From Biomphalaria glabrata (lineage: Eukaryota; Mollusca; Gastropoda; Planorbidae), in contig NC_074711.1 in NCBI RefSeq assembly GCF_947242115.1, positions 4,298,501-4,362,500 of the forward strand: a stretch of 64,000 bases of DNA, read 5' to 3'. Below, piece by piece: positions 46,786 to 59,265 of this stretch (the stretch's first letter is position 1; every line of letters begins with the position of its first letter). Made by a program: the position numbers and the translations under genes. The notes under the pieces were generated by a model. That model was given only the letters and a program-made list of their open reading frames with translations, was not told where the DNA came from and ran no database searches.

Positions 46786-49700
46786 TTATTTGTAAAGTTT
46801 AAACTTTAAAATCTCACTGTCCAGATAGTTAATGATGTACAGATGACCATCATTGGTCAAATGAATCCCAGATGGTCGACGGATTGAGTATGACAGCTTG
46901 ATATGTCCAAGAAAATCACCATCTTTGTTGAATACCTAGACATAAAAACAAACCATTGTTTTGTTTTGTCTTATACACAACACAAAACATCATCATTATT
47001 ACACTATATACCTAAAACAAGTATATTAGATATCATAGAGCCCTTAATTACTCATCTACTTAGGGATGATAAGAAAAGAATGTTTGCCAGTTTTTCTTTT
47101 ACAAGTCCTTGGAATATCAAAGAAACAGTTGTTCAGGTTTGATGACACTTTGGAACAGTCTCACATCAGTTAACTCTCCCAACTCAAAGACAAACCATTG
47201 TTAGTGTATATATTATGTAGACATTGGGTTCGGGGAATATTTGTTATCTATAAGGTTGTAGGAACAAGCAAAGCAAAGATATTTTTAAAGCTGCCACTGA
47301 CAGGGCAAAGTAGCTCGTGTATAAAGAGAGGCTATCTAAAACAGCTGGATCTATCTAGAAACTAGATCTAGAACTAACGAAACAATTTAAATGCCAGAGT
47401 GTGTTAGGGGTGGGGTTGAGAAAGTAATATGGTAGAAAGAACAGCAGAGGTTTATTATCCTTCAGGTGAGATATTTTTCTATTGCAAAAAAAAAAAAAAG
47501 AAAAAGGCAAAGCAAAAATAAAGAACATATAAACTTTAAAGCCATCACACTCTCTTGTCAACTTTGGAGACATAAAATATCAATTCCAACTTATTCACCA
47601 TAACAAGTAACAGATAAAGTTAGGAAAATAGTACTAAATATATACATAAGAAATTCTAAATTTACCCGATAGCACCACTTATATAAAAAAATTTTTTTTA
47701 TTAATTTCATTTACCACTTCATACTTAGCATCTTAACTAGGTCATCTCCATTACCTGAAGTCGGTTATTTTTACTGTCTCCAACAATCCAATTGCCTGCA
47801 CAATCAACTGTTACTCCTGAAGGCTCTTTGAAATTACCAGCATGGCTGCCAAAACTACCAAAGTTGCGAATACTTTCTCCAGTTATAGAGGACAAAAACA
47901 TGCAACTGGAACCTAAGACAATACATGAAGGTATAATTATTTAATCACAGACTTTTCCAAATTCAGTTACATTCATAATGTCAATTTAGCAAAATATAAA
48001 CATGACCTCAGAAGGAAATTGCATACCAAAGCTGCTTTTGGTCCTAGTGAGATACTAACTCACTAGTCAACAACAAATATAATCTCTAAAGAGAAAAATC
48101 TTAGTATCACACTGTAACAAACACTGACACATAAATACACAAAATATATCACTGTCAACTCTTTATTAAATATAGCTGATACAGATAAAATCAAATCAAT
48201 CAGTAATCATGTTTAATGAAGGAATGTCTGTTTTATAAGGTAATATATCTGATAAACTCTAAGCATACAAATGAAGACCTCTAATAAACTGCTGATTCGA
48301 ACTAGTAATTATTCTTTTTTTTTCAATTGCAAGGTCCAAATGAAGCAGTTTTCAATAATTAGGTAGGCCCAAAGCTTATTAAAAAATATAAATAAGATTC
48401 TATGAAGTAATATAATGCGGAAAATAATTTTCTTGAATTGAAGCATGTTTATTTTTAAAAACAAGTTTTTTTAATTATTGTTTTTCATTTTTGAAAGAAC
48501 ATCTGAAATTTACAAGTCAAGCATGAAAGAAATTTTATTTTAAGTTTCATATCATCTATTTTATTGTATTACTTGCTATAAGTTTTTTCTTCTAGTGCCC
48601 AGACCTATGCCATTGTGTGACACACTAATTAATGACAATGTCTTTGATTCCAAAGATTAAGGATGAGTGCATTGTTTCACAAGACTATATAAACACAGTT
48701 GCGACCTGCAAATTTTTCCGCATCTCATTCAGACAAAGCATTTTTCCGCATCTCATTCAGACAAAGCCGTTGTCCGCCAGCGGTCTGATAAGTATATACT
48801 ATTTCACACAGAAGGATTTCAGCTATATCTGCTATTATCACAATTAACTTTAATAAGGGACCCGAACAATAATAATTGAATAATTTTGCCCTGGAAACTG
48901 TTTTTTTTGGTAAGCCAACTTCTGACTGTTAACCAGTTGTCTGTCTGGTAAACCATTTATCAGGAATGAATTGTCATTTATTAGTAGACAGTGAACAATA
49001 AACATCTGGTTCTTACACACACACACATAATTTTAAAAATACTGCATCTAAGCTTAATGGAGACTTGAGGGACAAATGAGTGTCCAGTACAAACCCAAAC
49101 CCAGAACATAAAGGGGACAACCTAGAATACAGGGGTTCTCAACCTGTGAGTCGCGACCCCTTTGGGGTGTCGATTGACGATTTGCCAGGGGTTGCCTTAG
49201 ACCATTGAAAATATGGATTGTTTGTGTCTACACTTCTATTGCTATATGTGTTTGTGTGGAGGGGGTCGCGGCAGAGTGGGGGATTGTAAAAATGGGTCGC
49301 CGAGCCTAAGAGGTTGAGAACAGCTGCTATAATACAAACATTAAACAAAAATAATAATAATAACTTGAAAAGATTACTTTTTTTATATTTCAAAATTCTA
49401 TTGAAACTATTTTCTGTGCACATAATCTTTAAGTTAGCCTTCTCTCACTGCCAGATGCAGCCAACTGAAATTCACAACCATACAACCTATATAACTCTTA
49501 GAAAAATTCCTGTTAGTAAGAATATATGTTTCAACTAAGCAGAAAAAAAGTGACGCTTTACCCAAATCGCTGGCCAGCAAAAGGTTCTTGTAAGTGGCCA
49601 GAAAACGGACTTTACTTGTTGGTAAAGCAAACTGAACCAGGGGCATGTATCTGTAAGACATTAGTCTATCTTTATTGATACTGTAGTGGTAGACTGATGG

Positions 49701-52700
49701 AGTTCTCTTGGACACATCCACCAAAACAAGGACATTATCCTCTTCATTTTTGGTCAAAGATAAACCTGGAAACAAGAACCATTTTAGTCAACTACAAAAC
49801 AACAAACTGAAGTCTTTAGCCCAATGTTTTTAACTTGTCATTTAAAAGTAGTAATACATAGCACGAAATGAAGAGAAATGAATAGTTCCAAATATTTTAC
49901 CTTATAATAGTATTTATCTATTTAGAATAAACTATGAAAGAATATTATATACACAATAAAATAAGCACAAAGAGAAAAAAGTATATATATAGTGGAACAA
50001 ATATTACAGAATCTAAAACCAATTCTGCCCTGAAATCCTCATCGTACTGAAGACATTTCTTTAACAGAATTAGTTTTTCCGTTGTTGATTGCAAAAAAGG
50101 TTGTGGTAAGGGAGAGGAAAAAATGTAAACAAACTCAAGTTCTTTGAGATCAATAGTTGATTTTAACTAATGTAAAATGAATAATGCATTTATATTGTAG
50201 ATTAAAAGTTTTCTATCGATAACAACTTATTTTAATGTGACAAAATTTAAAAACTATTTATTTACCATATGGGAAGTAAAGGTCCCCTTTCCCAGCAGTC
50301 CTGAGATGAGTTCCCCTGCAGTTAAACATTCGAATACAACGATCATCTTTCACATAGATATTTCCTAATGTGTCAGACACTACTGCTGAAGGTCGATGAA
50401 AATCAATACCATCCTACAAAATATATTAATCATGTTGATTAGTGAGAAATAAATTGCTGTCTTTTAAGTCATTTACTCTCTTCAATGATTTGATGCAATA
50501 TCTGTCTAAACAATCATTAGTACAGCAGATTAAAATTGTCTACAGTTTCATATTAATCAAGATTACCTTTAGTGTGATGCCACAACGTTTGTTAACATGT
50601 TCAAGGAAATATCTATTTAAATTGACTTTCGTAACAAATAATGTCTTCATGACATCGACTTTTGTTCACTCACTGGCCACTCAAGGACTCAACGAAGAAA
50701 TTCAAACTCATTGTAACAGCAACAAATAGCAACTAACCTTATTAATTAACTACAAACCTTTATATTGATCTTAAATTGTAATAAGAAATAAAGAAACACT
50801 GAAGGCTTTATTAAACTAGAACGACACATGAACTGACAAAAAGAGACTTGGACAGTAGCACACTAAATCAATGTAATGAACACATTCTCATGACATTACA
50901 CAAACATAAACAAATAGTAACTATTTCACCAGATGTTCCAAACACATTAATACCAATAACCAGACAGTCTAACACACACCATGTTATCAACAACTCCATC
51001 AATACAAACAGTCAGTCTGTAATGAATGTTCCTCCCTACATGCCACTAAGGTCAGACAGCATGTCTAACATCAATACTGAAACACATTTACATCAAGTTT
51101 TGTCAGACATCCTGATAGTTTTTCTATATAGAAATTAGAGGACAATCACATACTGAAAGTCATTCTCTATATGTGACTCACGTTTGGCTCAAGAAAAACT
51201 GGTCGCCCCCCACCTCCATTACATGGATGTAATAAAATTGGATTTCAAAACAGTGAACATCGATACCGACCATTGGGAAGATATAGCTCTCGACCGCACT
51301 AGATGGAGAGACAGTGAACAAGAACGCTATGGACAGTGAAAAAACATGAGCCTCGGCTCTGGAAGTAAAGCATCCATGCAAAAAATGGCCAGCTCCTCTA
51401 CCACCAAAGCGAAAGCCACCTTAACCTGCGATATTTGAGGATGGGAGTGTGTCTTCAAAATAGAGCTCCACAGTCACATGAAAAAGTGTTTGAGATGAAC
51501 CATAGCTGTTCTATTACTGAAGGAGGCCAACAATAGGATTTGGTACATAGATAAACACGTTTGTAATAAGCATTAAAGTAACACTGCAGAGAAACCTAAA
51601 ACAAGGCTATTATTAAGCTAGAACGACACATGAACCAACAAAAGATATTAGACAGCAACGCACTAAATCAATGATGTGAACACATTCTTCCAACGTTACA
51701 CAAACATAAGCAACTATTTCCCAACTTTGAAAATAATTAGCTTTAAAGAATAATCAAATCTATACTTCAAATTTCATATTAATGAAACAATCACAAAAAC
51801 AAGTATGATCATATTATACTCTGGAAATATACTGGGCTGGCAGACCAGCTAAATGAAAATTTTACATTAAACCATTTTTACAAAAATTGTATTATTAAGT
51901 GAAATAACATGTTGGAGTTACTTACATTTTCTCCTAAGCTCAACACTAATTTCCTGTCATCTAAGACCTTGACTAGGTTATTGCCAGTGTCTGTCACTAT
52001 TAATTTCCCATCAACGGTGACAGTGAGGCCAGTAGGATGGTTAAATAACTTATTACTATCATCCTGAATTATGTCTATTAGCTGAGCCTTGATTTCTGGG
52101 AAGAAAAATTGAAATGATAGCTAAAAAAAAAAAATACCTTTATTCATATTATCTTGTTTTCTAATGTCCTAATCAATTTAAAAACTATAAAATCTGTACC
52201 TATTAGACTCACACTTTTTGTTAAGATAAGGGCACTACAGTTTTAATATGCCAATCTACAGTTTCAAAACTAGGAAAATGTAAACATGTAAGTACTAAGT
52301 AAATGAGATTAACTTTTTTCAGTGCGGCGTTACTCTCTGCGAGTAACTTGGTTTATAATATTTATTTCACTATTTTCTGGATGTGGGAGTGATTGTTCTT
52401 TGTTTTAATAGTACATTCAATGCAGTACCAACATGTTTAAAAAAAAACATTATATTAATGGTTCCTCTTTTTTAGTTTATTTCCTGTGACCCGAAAAATG
52501 TAAATAATACAATTTCTTAGTGCATTTGTTCATCTTAAATGAAATTTAACGTGATTAAATGTGTTAAAGAGTTGTGATTTTTCAATATTTATGGATTATA
52601 TGTTTAATTAAAAAAGGTTAAATCTTTCTTTAAGTATATCAATTTTTTTTAATTTTTTAAAATTTATTTCAAAAATATTTTCTTTTTCCGTACTCAGTTT

Positions 52701-54765
52701 AAAGTTAATGAAAATTTTTTTTTTTAGAATAATTTTATTTGATTTCTTATACTTTTGTAGCCCATTCATTTTCTTAAAAATAAAATCAAATATGTTAGAT
52801 TATTTAATATAATAAAAAAAAGTTAAGGTTGTTTTAGTAACTCTAACCCCCTTGAAAATGTGTGTTCATTACGGAAAAACTCTGTTTTTTTCGATCAAAA
52901 TAAATCACACTGAAAGAGATAACAAAAAAGTATTTCAGTTGACAAATGTGAAGCTGAATGATGTGTAGAAAATGAACTATGATGAAATATCTAGAAAGCA
53001 ACAGTAAGGATAATTTAGACAAATTGGGATAAAATGAATATTTTTTTCAATATTGTATTTTTTTTTTCTTGAACAATATTTTAAATTCTTTTAGTTTCAA
53101 AGAGTTGTAAGATTGTATTATCAAACTTAGAAGAATGTGAATGGCTAACAACAACAAAAAAAAAGAAGTAAAACGTTTTTCAAAATCCAGCCAGTCTAGT
53201 CAAAGATTTTAGTTCTTCTAAATGTAATGTCAGTCAAAGCTGAGTTAACCTCAGCATTTACAATTACAATTAATGGAAAATTTAACTCGAGCTATATAAT
53301 TTGCTTTAAAAACATTTATATAAAAGAAAGTTTTTTTCTTACCACTAGCACTACTAACTGATGTATTCATGCAACTAGTGATGTCAAAATCCATAGATAT
53401 GGGCTCTCCATTACAGCAATATGAATCTAATAGTTTTGTCTCTTCTTTCACTTGGCCCACTATTTTTCTCACAAACTTTGAATTGCTTTGGCCAATAGAT
53501 GGTTTAATTTGATGAGATTCTGAAGGTAAGACTTGCAACTTTGAATTGCTTTGGCCAATAGATGGTTTTATTTGATGATGAGATTCTGAAGGTAAGACTT
53601 GCAACTTTGAATTGCTTTGGCCAATAGATGATTTTATTTGATGAGATTCTGAAGGTAAGACTTGCAACTTTGAATTGCTTTGGCCAATAGATGGTTTTAT
53701 TTGATGAGATTCTGAAGGTAAGGCTTGAGGAGCAGCAGAGGATTGGTTTACAAATGAGTTCGCTGATATCTTGCAAGCAGAGATGCTTTGTGTGATATCA
53801 TTAACAGGGCACGACTTTGCACTAGCCCCAGTTTGACTTGGTTTTGAAGTGGAGAAGTTTGAAAGCGTTTCTTTACTAAAAAAATGAGATGGGGTAAATA
53901 CAACTAGCTTTGGTGGATCTTCAACCTCTAAATCTTTACAATATTGAATGTTTGAACGAGTTGACGAAGGGCTAGTTTTATTTAAGTTCTTTTTTCCTTC
54001 ACTTGGCGCAGCGGCATGTGTACTAACAGGTAATGATGAAGCAGTGTCAACTAACAAATTATTGTTTTCTTTTAATGGCATTGTTTCAGTTTTTATGCTA
54101 CTGTAATTATAATTCCTGTTCAGGGGTTTGGCAATCACATTACTGTTTAAATCAGCAGCAGAGATATTACTGGACCTGTCAGGCGAAGGTACTTCTACTT
54201 TAACAGGAGCCACATCTTTTAAATGAATGGAGCTGTCAAGATAGAAGGACTCCAACACTTGCTTTTCATCTTTGTTATACTTGTTGATGCTAACTATATT
54301 GCAAAACAACACTTTGAACATTTCTTTTAAGTTATCTTCTAGCTCTAATGAAATAAATGTATCATAATCTATGGCATTGAATTCCTTGGCCTGTTCAATG
54401 CAGCATTCCAGTTCTGCTTTTAACTTGGGCCCATATTGTGAAATGTATACATTAGTCCCTTTTAAATAGCATTCAGCTGTTTTACTTAAAGACTTGACCT
54501 GGGTCTCGTATTGTTCAATCTCAAAAGCATGATATTCTAGCAAGTCTTTTTTCTGGCCAACAATATTTTTCACTGTCCTCTCCAGTTGCATGTAAAATGC
54601 ATCTAAATGGTTATGCATATATTTGATGATGGACTTGGCTTTTTCTTTCACTTTGTCTCCATTTTCATTGAGTGTGTTAATATTGTCAGTCATATCTGCA
54701 TACTTTGAAACTTCCGTAGTGAGAGAGCTGACTTTTTGCCATAGCTCATAGATTTGTTGATCCAT
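46786..54765 (-). CDS. Coiled-coil and NHL-repeat protein (TRIM-NHL-like)
   Basis: Coding exons on the minus strand are 53343-54765, 51926-52095, 50266-50413, 49562-49765, 47755-47912 and 46786-46935 (2,253 nt = 750 aa). Phases agree at every join (1,0,1,1,0) and all introns are GT-AG. An in-frame TAA precedes the ATG, and a 5'UTR acceptor lies at 54800. Residues 1-120 are helical and coiled-coil like (YELWQKVSSLTTEVSKYAD.., LERTVKNIVGQKKDLLEYH), resembling the region after the B-box in TRIM proteins. Residues about 200-470 are Ser-rich and low complexity, with four 21-22-residue repeats. The last five exons encode NHL-type blades: HPTGLTVTVDGKLIVTDTGN, RPSAVVSDTLGNIYVKDD, EPSGVTVDCAGNWIVGDSKN and RPSGIHLTNDGHLYIINYLD. 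TRIM-NHL proteins act as ubiquitin ligases or RNA/protein scaffolds. No RING or B-box is visible, so ligase activity cannot be claimed. Confidence 0.85.
48620..48700 (+). repeat. Dispersed repeat shared with 10585-10645
   Basis: 'tctttgattccaaagattaa' and 'ggatgagtgcattgtttcac' match the minus strand at 10585-10645. Lies within an intron of the TRIM-NHL-like gene. Confidence 0.65.
48710..48770 (+). repeat. 28-bp tandem duplication
   Basis: Two adjacent copies of 'tttttccgcatctcattcag' plus 'acaaagc'. Intronic. Confidence 0.9.
49130..49326. mobile_element. hAT (Charlie-like) MITE
   Basis: 197-bp element with termini CAGGGGTTCTCAACCTGTG and, inverted at the right, CAGCTGTTCTCAACCTCTT. It is flanked by 8-bp repeats differing at one base (CTAGAATA 49122-49129, CTATAATA 49327-49334). 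The CAGnGGTTCTCAACC terminus is the well-known hAT-Charlie type end. Non-coding; sits in an intron of the TRIM-NHL-like gene. Confidence 0.9.
50780..51720. repeat. Diverged ~120-bp direct repeats flanking a LINE fragment
   Basis: 'ctagaacgacacatgaac' to 'acacaaacataaac' at about 50815-50925 is repeated with many differences at about 51607-51718. Between them lies the LINE piece at 51168-51500. Intronic. Confidence 0.65.
51168..51500 (+). mobile_element. Decayed LINE ORF2 C-terminus with zinc-finger end
   Basis: The plus strand reads '..DFKTVNIDTDHWEDIALD', 'RTRWRDSEQERYGQ' and, later, 'WECVFKIELHSHMKKC'. A 'W..LA.DR..WR' block followed by a C..C..H..C finger is the usual end of RTE-like ORF2 proteins. 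Stops interrupt it, so it is a dead copy. Confidence 0.7.
53474..53728 (-). repeat. Four 63-66-bp coding repeats in the TRIM-NHL-like gene
   Basis: Units of 63, 66, 63 and 63 bp encode 'SKLQVLPSESHQIKPSIGQ' plus two residues; one unit has an extra His codon. The copies are almost identical, so the expansion is recent. They lie in the disordered linker between coiled coil and NHL domain. Confidence 0.95.
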
Positions 54766-54799
54766 TGTTAATAGTCTAAATCTAAGTTAAATACAAAGT

Positions 54800-56480
54800 C
54801 TGAAAAAGAAAAGGCAATTATAAACTCCACTTATCCATAAATACAAAAAGGAAAAGAAATATTTGAATGACTGTCTTAACCCTTAAAACGCGTGTGGTAG
54901 GTTAGCCTCTAAACATCAGAATTGTAATTCCATTTTGTATGCGCTCATTGTAAAACAGATCAGCACTTTAAGGGTTAAGCTTCCTTTTTTCAACTTCTTG
55001 AATATTTATTTAAATCATTATTATACTGTCTCCTGAAAATCCATCTGAAATGAAGATGGTTACTTCCTAGAAAAAGACTTAGCAAAATGACAGTGGGATA
55101 ATTGCTGCGTTCTGTGTGTGAGAATGACAGGGGGGAGAGTGTGGTTGTGGGGGTGGGGTGGGTGGGAAGGATTTTTTTTTAGATGCAAAAAACAATTTTA
55201 GTGAACGGCACAGATGATCATGACCAAACAAAACACGATCAGCGTAGCTCTCAGTAATGTAAGTGGTCATTAAAGTGAACTGAAAGTTGTTATTTCCAAA
55301 TATTCAAAACCAGTTCATGTTTATGTTGAATAATAAAAATGAATGCAGCTGAAGCTTTATGGAGTGGTAATGTTCTCCCATATTAAATTTCAATTTCATT
55401 ATAGTAGATAATAATAATTTTACTGTAAAAAAAAAATAAGATTTTGGGAAACTAAGAGCATCTTTAGCGTGTCCAATTGAGCTAGGGCACTACAAGATCG
55501 ACTAGCTCCTCTATTAAAAAAAAATAGTCTAACACTTTTTATAGTAATTGTGTGCTTATTTTTGTTAAGGGATTATAATGTATCAACAATGTGAAATGAT
55601 CAAATGCATTTTATTTGTATCTCAACTAATCTAATTTCTTTCACTCACTCTGGCAGGGTTTAAGTCATAAGGTAGAGTAGGTCAGGACACAATTGTCACC
55701 ATCTGATTTGAGTCCTGTCAGATCCTGACCTTGTATTAGTTTTCAGGACAGGGGCTGTATGTCCTAAACACTTGACATGTAAGTTAAACAACATAAAATG
55801 CTTTGCTGGTTTTTTTTTGCTGCTGACTTGAAATAAATGCAACATAAAATTCCTTTGGTATATTTGTTGTGTTTGACTAAGAACAAAAATGTGCTAAATC
55901 TTAGTAAAATCTAAAATTAATGTTATGGCACGATTAGAAATTAAGTTATATTTGTTTCATAAATAGGGGAATTTTTTACATCAAGACAATGACGTGACTA
56001 GTAAAAACAAGAACAGAATATTATTAAACTTCTTGGTCGACATTTAGTATCAGCACCGACTAAATTAGGCTATATTGTTGGTCTTTTGCCTATGTTATTG
56101 GATTTCATTACCCCTGTTTGACTTATCTGAATAATACACAGCATGGAAACACCTAACATTAATCACAAATGATTTGATTTGATTCTGATTTTAGGCACAT
56201 CGGCACAATTTAGGCCATGTCGTTTCCCTTAAGGACTACTCTCTCTCGACATAACAAGGGCTAAATTCTATACAGTTAAATCATTAAAATCAAGGTCTAT
56301 TCACAGTTAAAATAGTAAAGGTAGTAAAAATTTAATAATTTGGTAAAAATCTAATGTAAATCACAAATGATGGAGGAGCCGATGAAAAAATTATTGCGAC
56401 CACTTCCAAAAGCTAAAAATTACTTTGGAAGAAGAAAATAAACTATCAAAGACTAAAATAACAATAATTGATAAATTCAT
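54800..56480. other. Upstream flank of the TRIM-NHL-like gene
   Basis: AT-rich, with no recognised coding exon or repeat apart from G/T-rich runs near 55125-55165. The promoter and any leader exon of the minus-strand gene should lie here but could not be located. Confidence 0.4.
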
Positions 56481-59110
56481 TGATCGAGATAGATCTCGAT
56501 TCGTCATCTTGAATCACTTCTAATGAAATACAGACGTTACTTCAAAAAAGAAGATTATTACTATATAAATAGTCTGGGTCTAGGGCAAATTCATGCGAGT
56601 GTTCCTTATCTAAATTCCCTAGACTAAGTACCATTATTATTATTAGAGTGTAGAATCATGAGTTCCCTGAATATGAGTAAGACATAGACATAGAGACATC
56701 TCTTTTGAAGGAACTGTAATTTAGACCTGCTCAAGATCTAGAATAAATGTGGGAAAGGGGGGTCCCAATTTGAACATTACCCCGGGCCCCTAAATGAATG
56801 TCCTAAATTTATTTTATTAAACAAATTTATCAAATATTAAGTCACTGTCATTCAAGTGGAGTAAAATATATTAGACAGCATTGATCTAAATGATGTTATA
56901 GATGCCTATTAGCTGCACAGAAAGTACAGAGTGAGGCAACATGAATTGAGATTGGTCACTTGTGCATTATCTTGCCAATAAACAACAGTATTACCCATTA
57001 AAAGAGTCTTAATGATTATTATTTTGTTAATTTTATAGCTATATTATAGATCTACTCTACCAATTGGAATTTATATATTATATTTAGTTATTCAGTACAT
57101 TATCTCAAATCATGATTTTGAATGTCAACATGCATAGGCCCCTATAAAGGTCAAGACCCCAAATCCCTAGCCAGGGGAAATACTGAATTCCTCATTAATC
57201 TTAAGATTTGAAGACAAGCCTTATTATTATTATAGTAGTCTATAGCTACCCTGCTGCTCTAGAAGTAGTAGAATAGATCTAGGCTATTATTCTAGGTCTA
57301 GAATCTAGATATAGCAGTAGATTCATGTAGAAAAGATCTACTGACTTTCATGTAGAAAAGATCTACTGACTACTCTAACTCTAGACTTAGTACTAGACTA
57401 GACTCTAAATAACTAATAGTCTCTATATCTAGAAGGCCTAATCTAATCTAGGGCATGATGATCCCATTTAGAGTACATTAGATGTTTACATCTCTTTTAT
57501 TTATATATCATATTATTATAATTATATAGATCTAGATTCTAGAACTAGTCAATAATACTTTGTAGTCTAGATCCATGAATGAATTGAATGATCCAGATAA
57601 TCATGACATTAAATTAGACTATCTAGTGACAATTACTTAAATTAGTCTTGATTAAAATTAAGTCTACACTAGTTTTAACTAAACTGTTATAAAGTAAATT
57701 TACTTAGATCTAGATCTACTTAGTCGACTTAGACTAATAAAAAGTTATTAAAATTAATTAAAAGTTTAACTGTACTGTAACACTGTCTAGTGAGGCCAGT
57801 GAGGCTATTGTCCTAATATTAATTATTAATAATAATTACTGTCTTCAACTTATTTTATTGAATTAGACTCTAAGTTCAATCAATACAATTTTTCAATTTT
57901 AGAAATCTACTAGACTAGATCTAGACTTACTAGACTCTCTAGTATACTATACTGTTATAGACTATAGAGAGTAGTATTCTACTAGATATGATGTAAAATC
58001 TAGATTTCAACAGAATGGATTTAAAGTCTAATTAAGTCTAATAGATCTATATAGAATCTAGATAAGGCTATTATAGATCTAGATTATGTCTAGATAGATC
58101 TAGATCTAATCTAGATTCGAGATCGAGTTCAAAACAGACATACACATACTTTTTTTTTCAACCTAGCAATTTGGCCAGATAGCTTTCCGGTTATAAACAT
58201 AAAATGCCAAACAATTTATATAGATATTCTTACGAGTTAAACTTATGTGAAGTAAGATATAAAGACTATTAAGATCTAGATTTACATAAAAATAATAAAT
58301 CTAATTCTTCATTTACGATTTTTTTAAAATTAGACGTTTTAGTATCTCTTAATCTAGATCTAGACACACAACAGAGCTAGACTAGTAGACTCTAGATCTA
58401 AAAAAGACTTCTTTTTGAAGTAACGTCTAGCCTATGTTTTAGTTTTAATGTTCCTCTTTCCAATAGATCTAGATTTAGTCTAAATCTAAATTTTAGAATC
58501 TATTGATTTTTTTTTTCAAACAGACTTATTGTCTTCAAACTTGTCATTTAGTATACTAGTCCCCCTAGAGTAGATTCTTATATCTAGTTCTTGTATAGTC
58601 ATAGATCTACATCTAGCTAACTAGATCTATTTGATTTTTTTATTTATAAATTTACATCTACTTTATAGATATACTACTTTACTAGTTATGTGCATTGTAG
58701 TCTAGCTAGAGTTAAGCCTAACGATATATATCTAGATCAATTGATAATAAACTTAACACAATAAACTTTTGCATATAGACTCTATTATTATAACGTATTA
58801 TGACGTCATTGCACATTATTATGAATTTCATTAACACTTTTGGAAGAGTGACAATCGAAATAGAAGACAAGACGATTAAGATCTAGAAGATTCAAGTTGA
58901 TGATCTATCAATAGTATCATCTAGACTAGATCTATACATACATCTAGATCTCTATGACTAGATCTAGAATTTCTACTTTGAAATTTCCAAACTGTTGATA
59001 TCTTAATCTGTATCAAAATATTAGGTTAATATGATTATATTATGATTAAATTATGTTCTTTTTTTTTTTTTTTAAAGGAAAGGATGTAAGCAAGATCATT
59101 TAAAGATCTA
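56480..59110. other. CTAG/AGATCT-dense intergenic tract, second
   Basis: Dense in TCTAGA, CTAGATC and AGATCT words, for example 57240-57460, 57880-58130 and 58570-58970, and sharing this style with 18590-20760. Includes short L-A LINE scraps (about 56526-56562 and 58408-58432) and a 26-bp tandem duplication near 57324-57373 ('catgtagaaaagatctactg'). No gene seen. Confidence 0.6.
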
Positions 59111-59117
59111 TCTAGAT

Positions 59118-59206
59118 CATGGGCGTAGCCAGGATTATTTTTCGGGGAGGGTTTTGGGGGGGGGGGATTCCCATCCCCCACCTCCCCCCCCCCCGCGGAA
59201 AAATTT

Positions 59207-59265
<59 letters not shown>

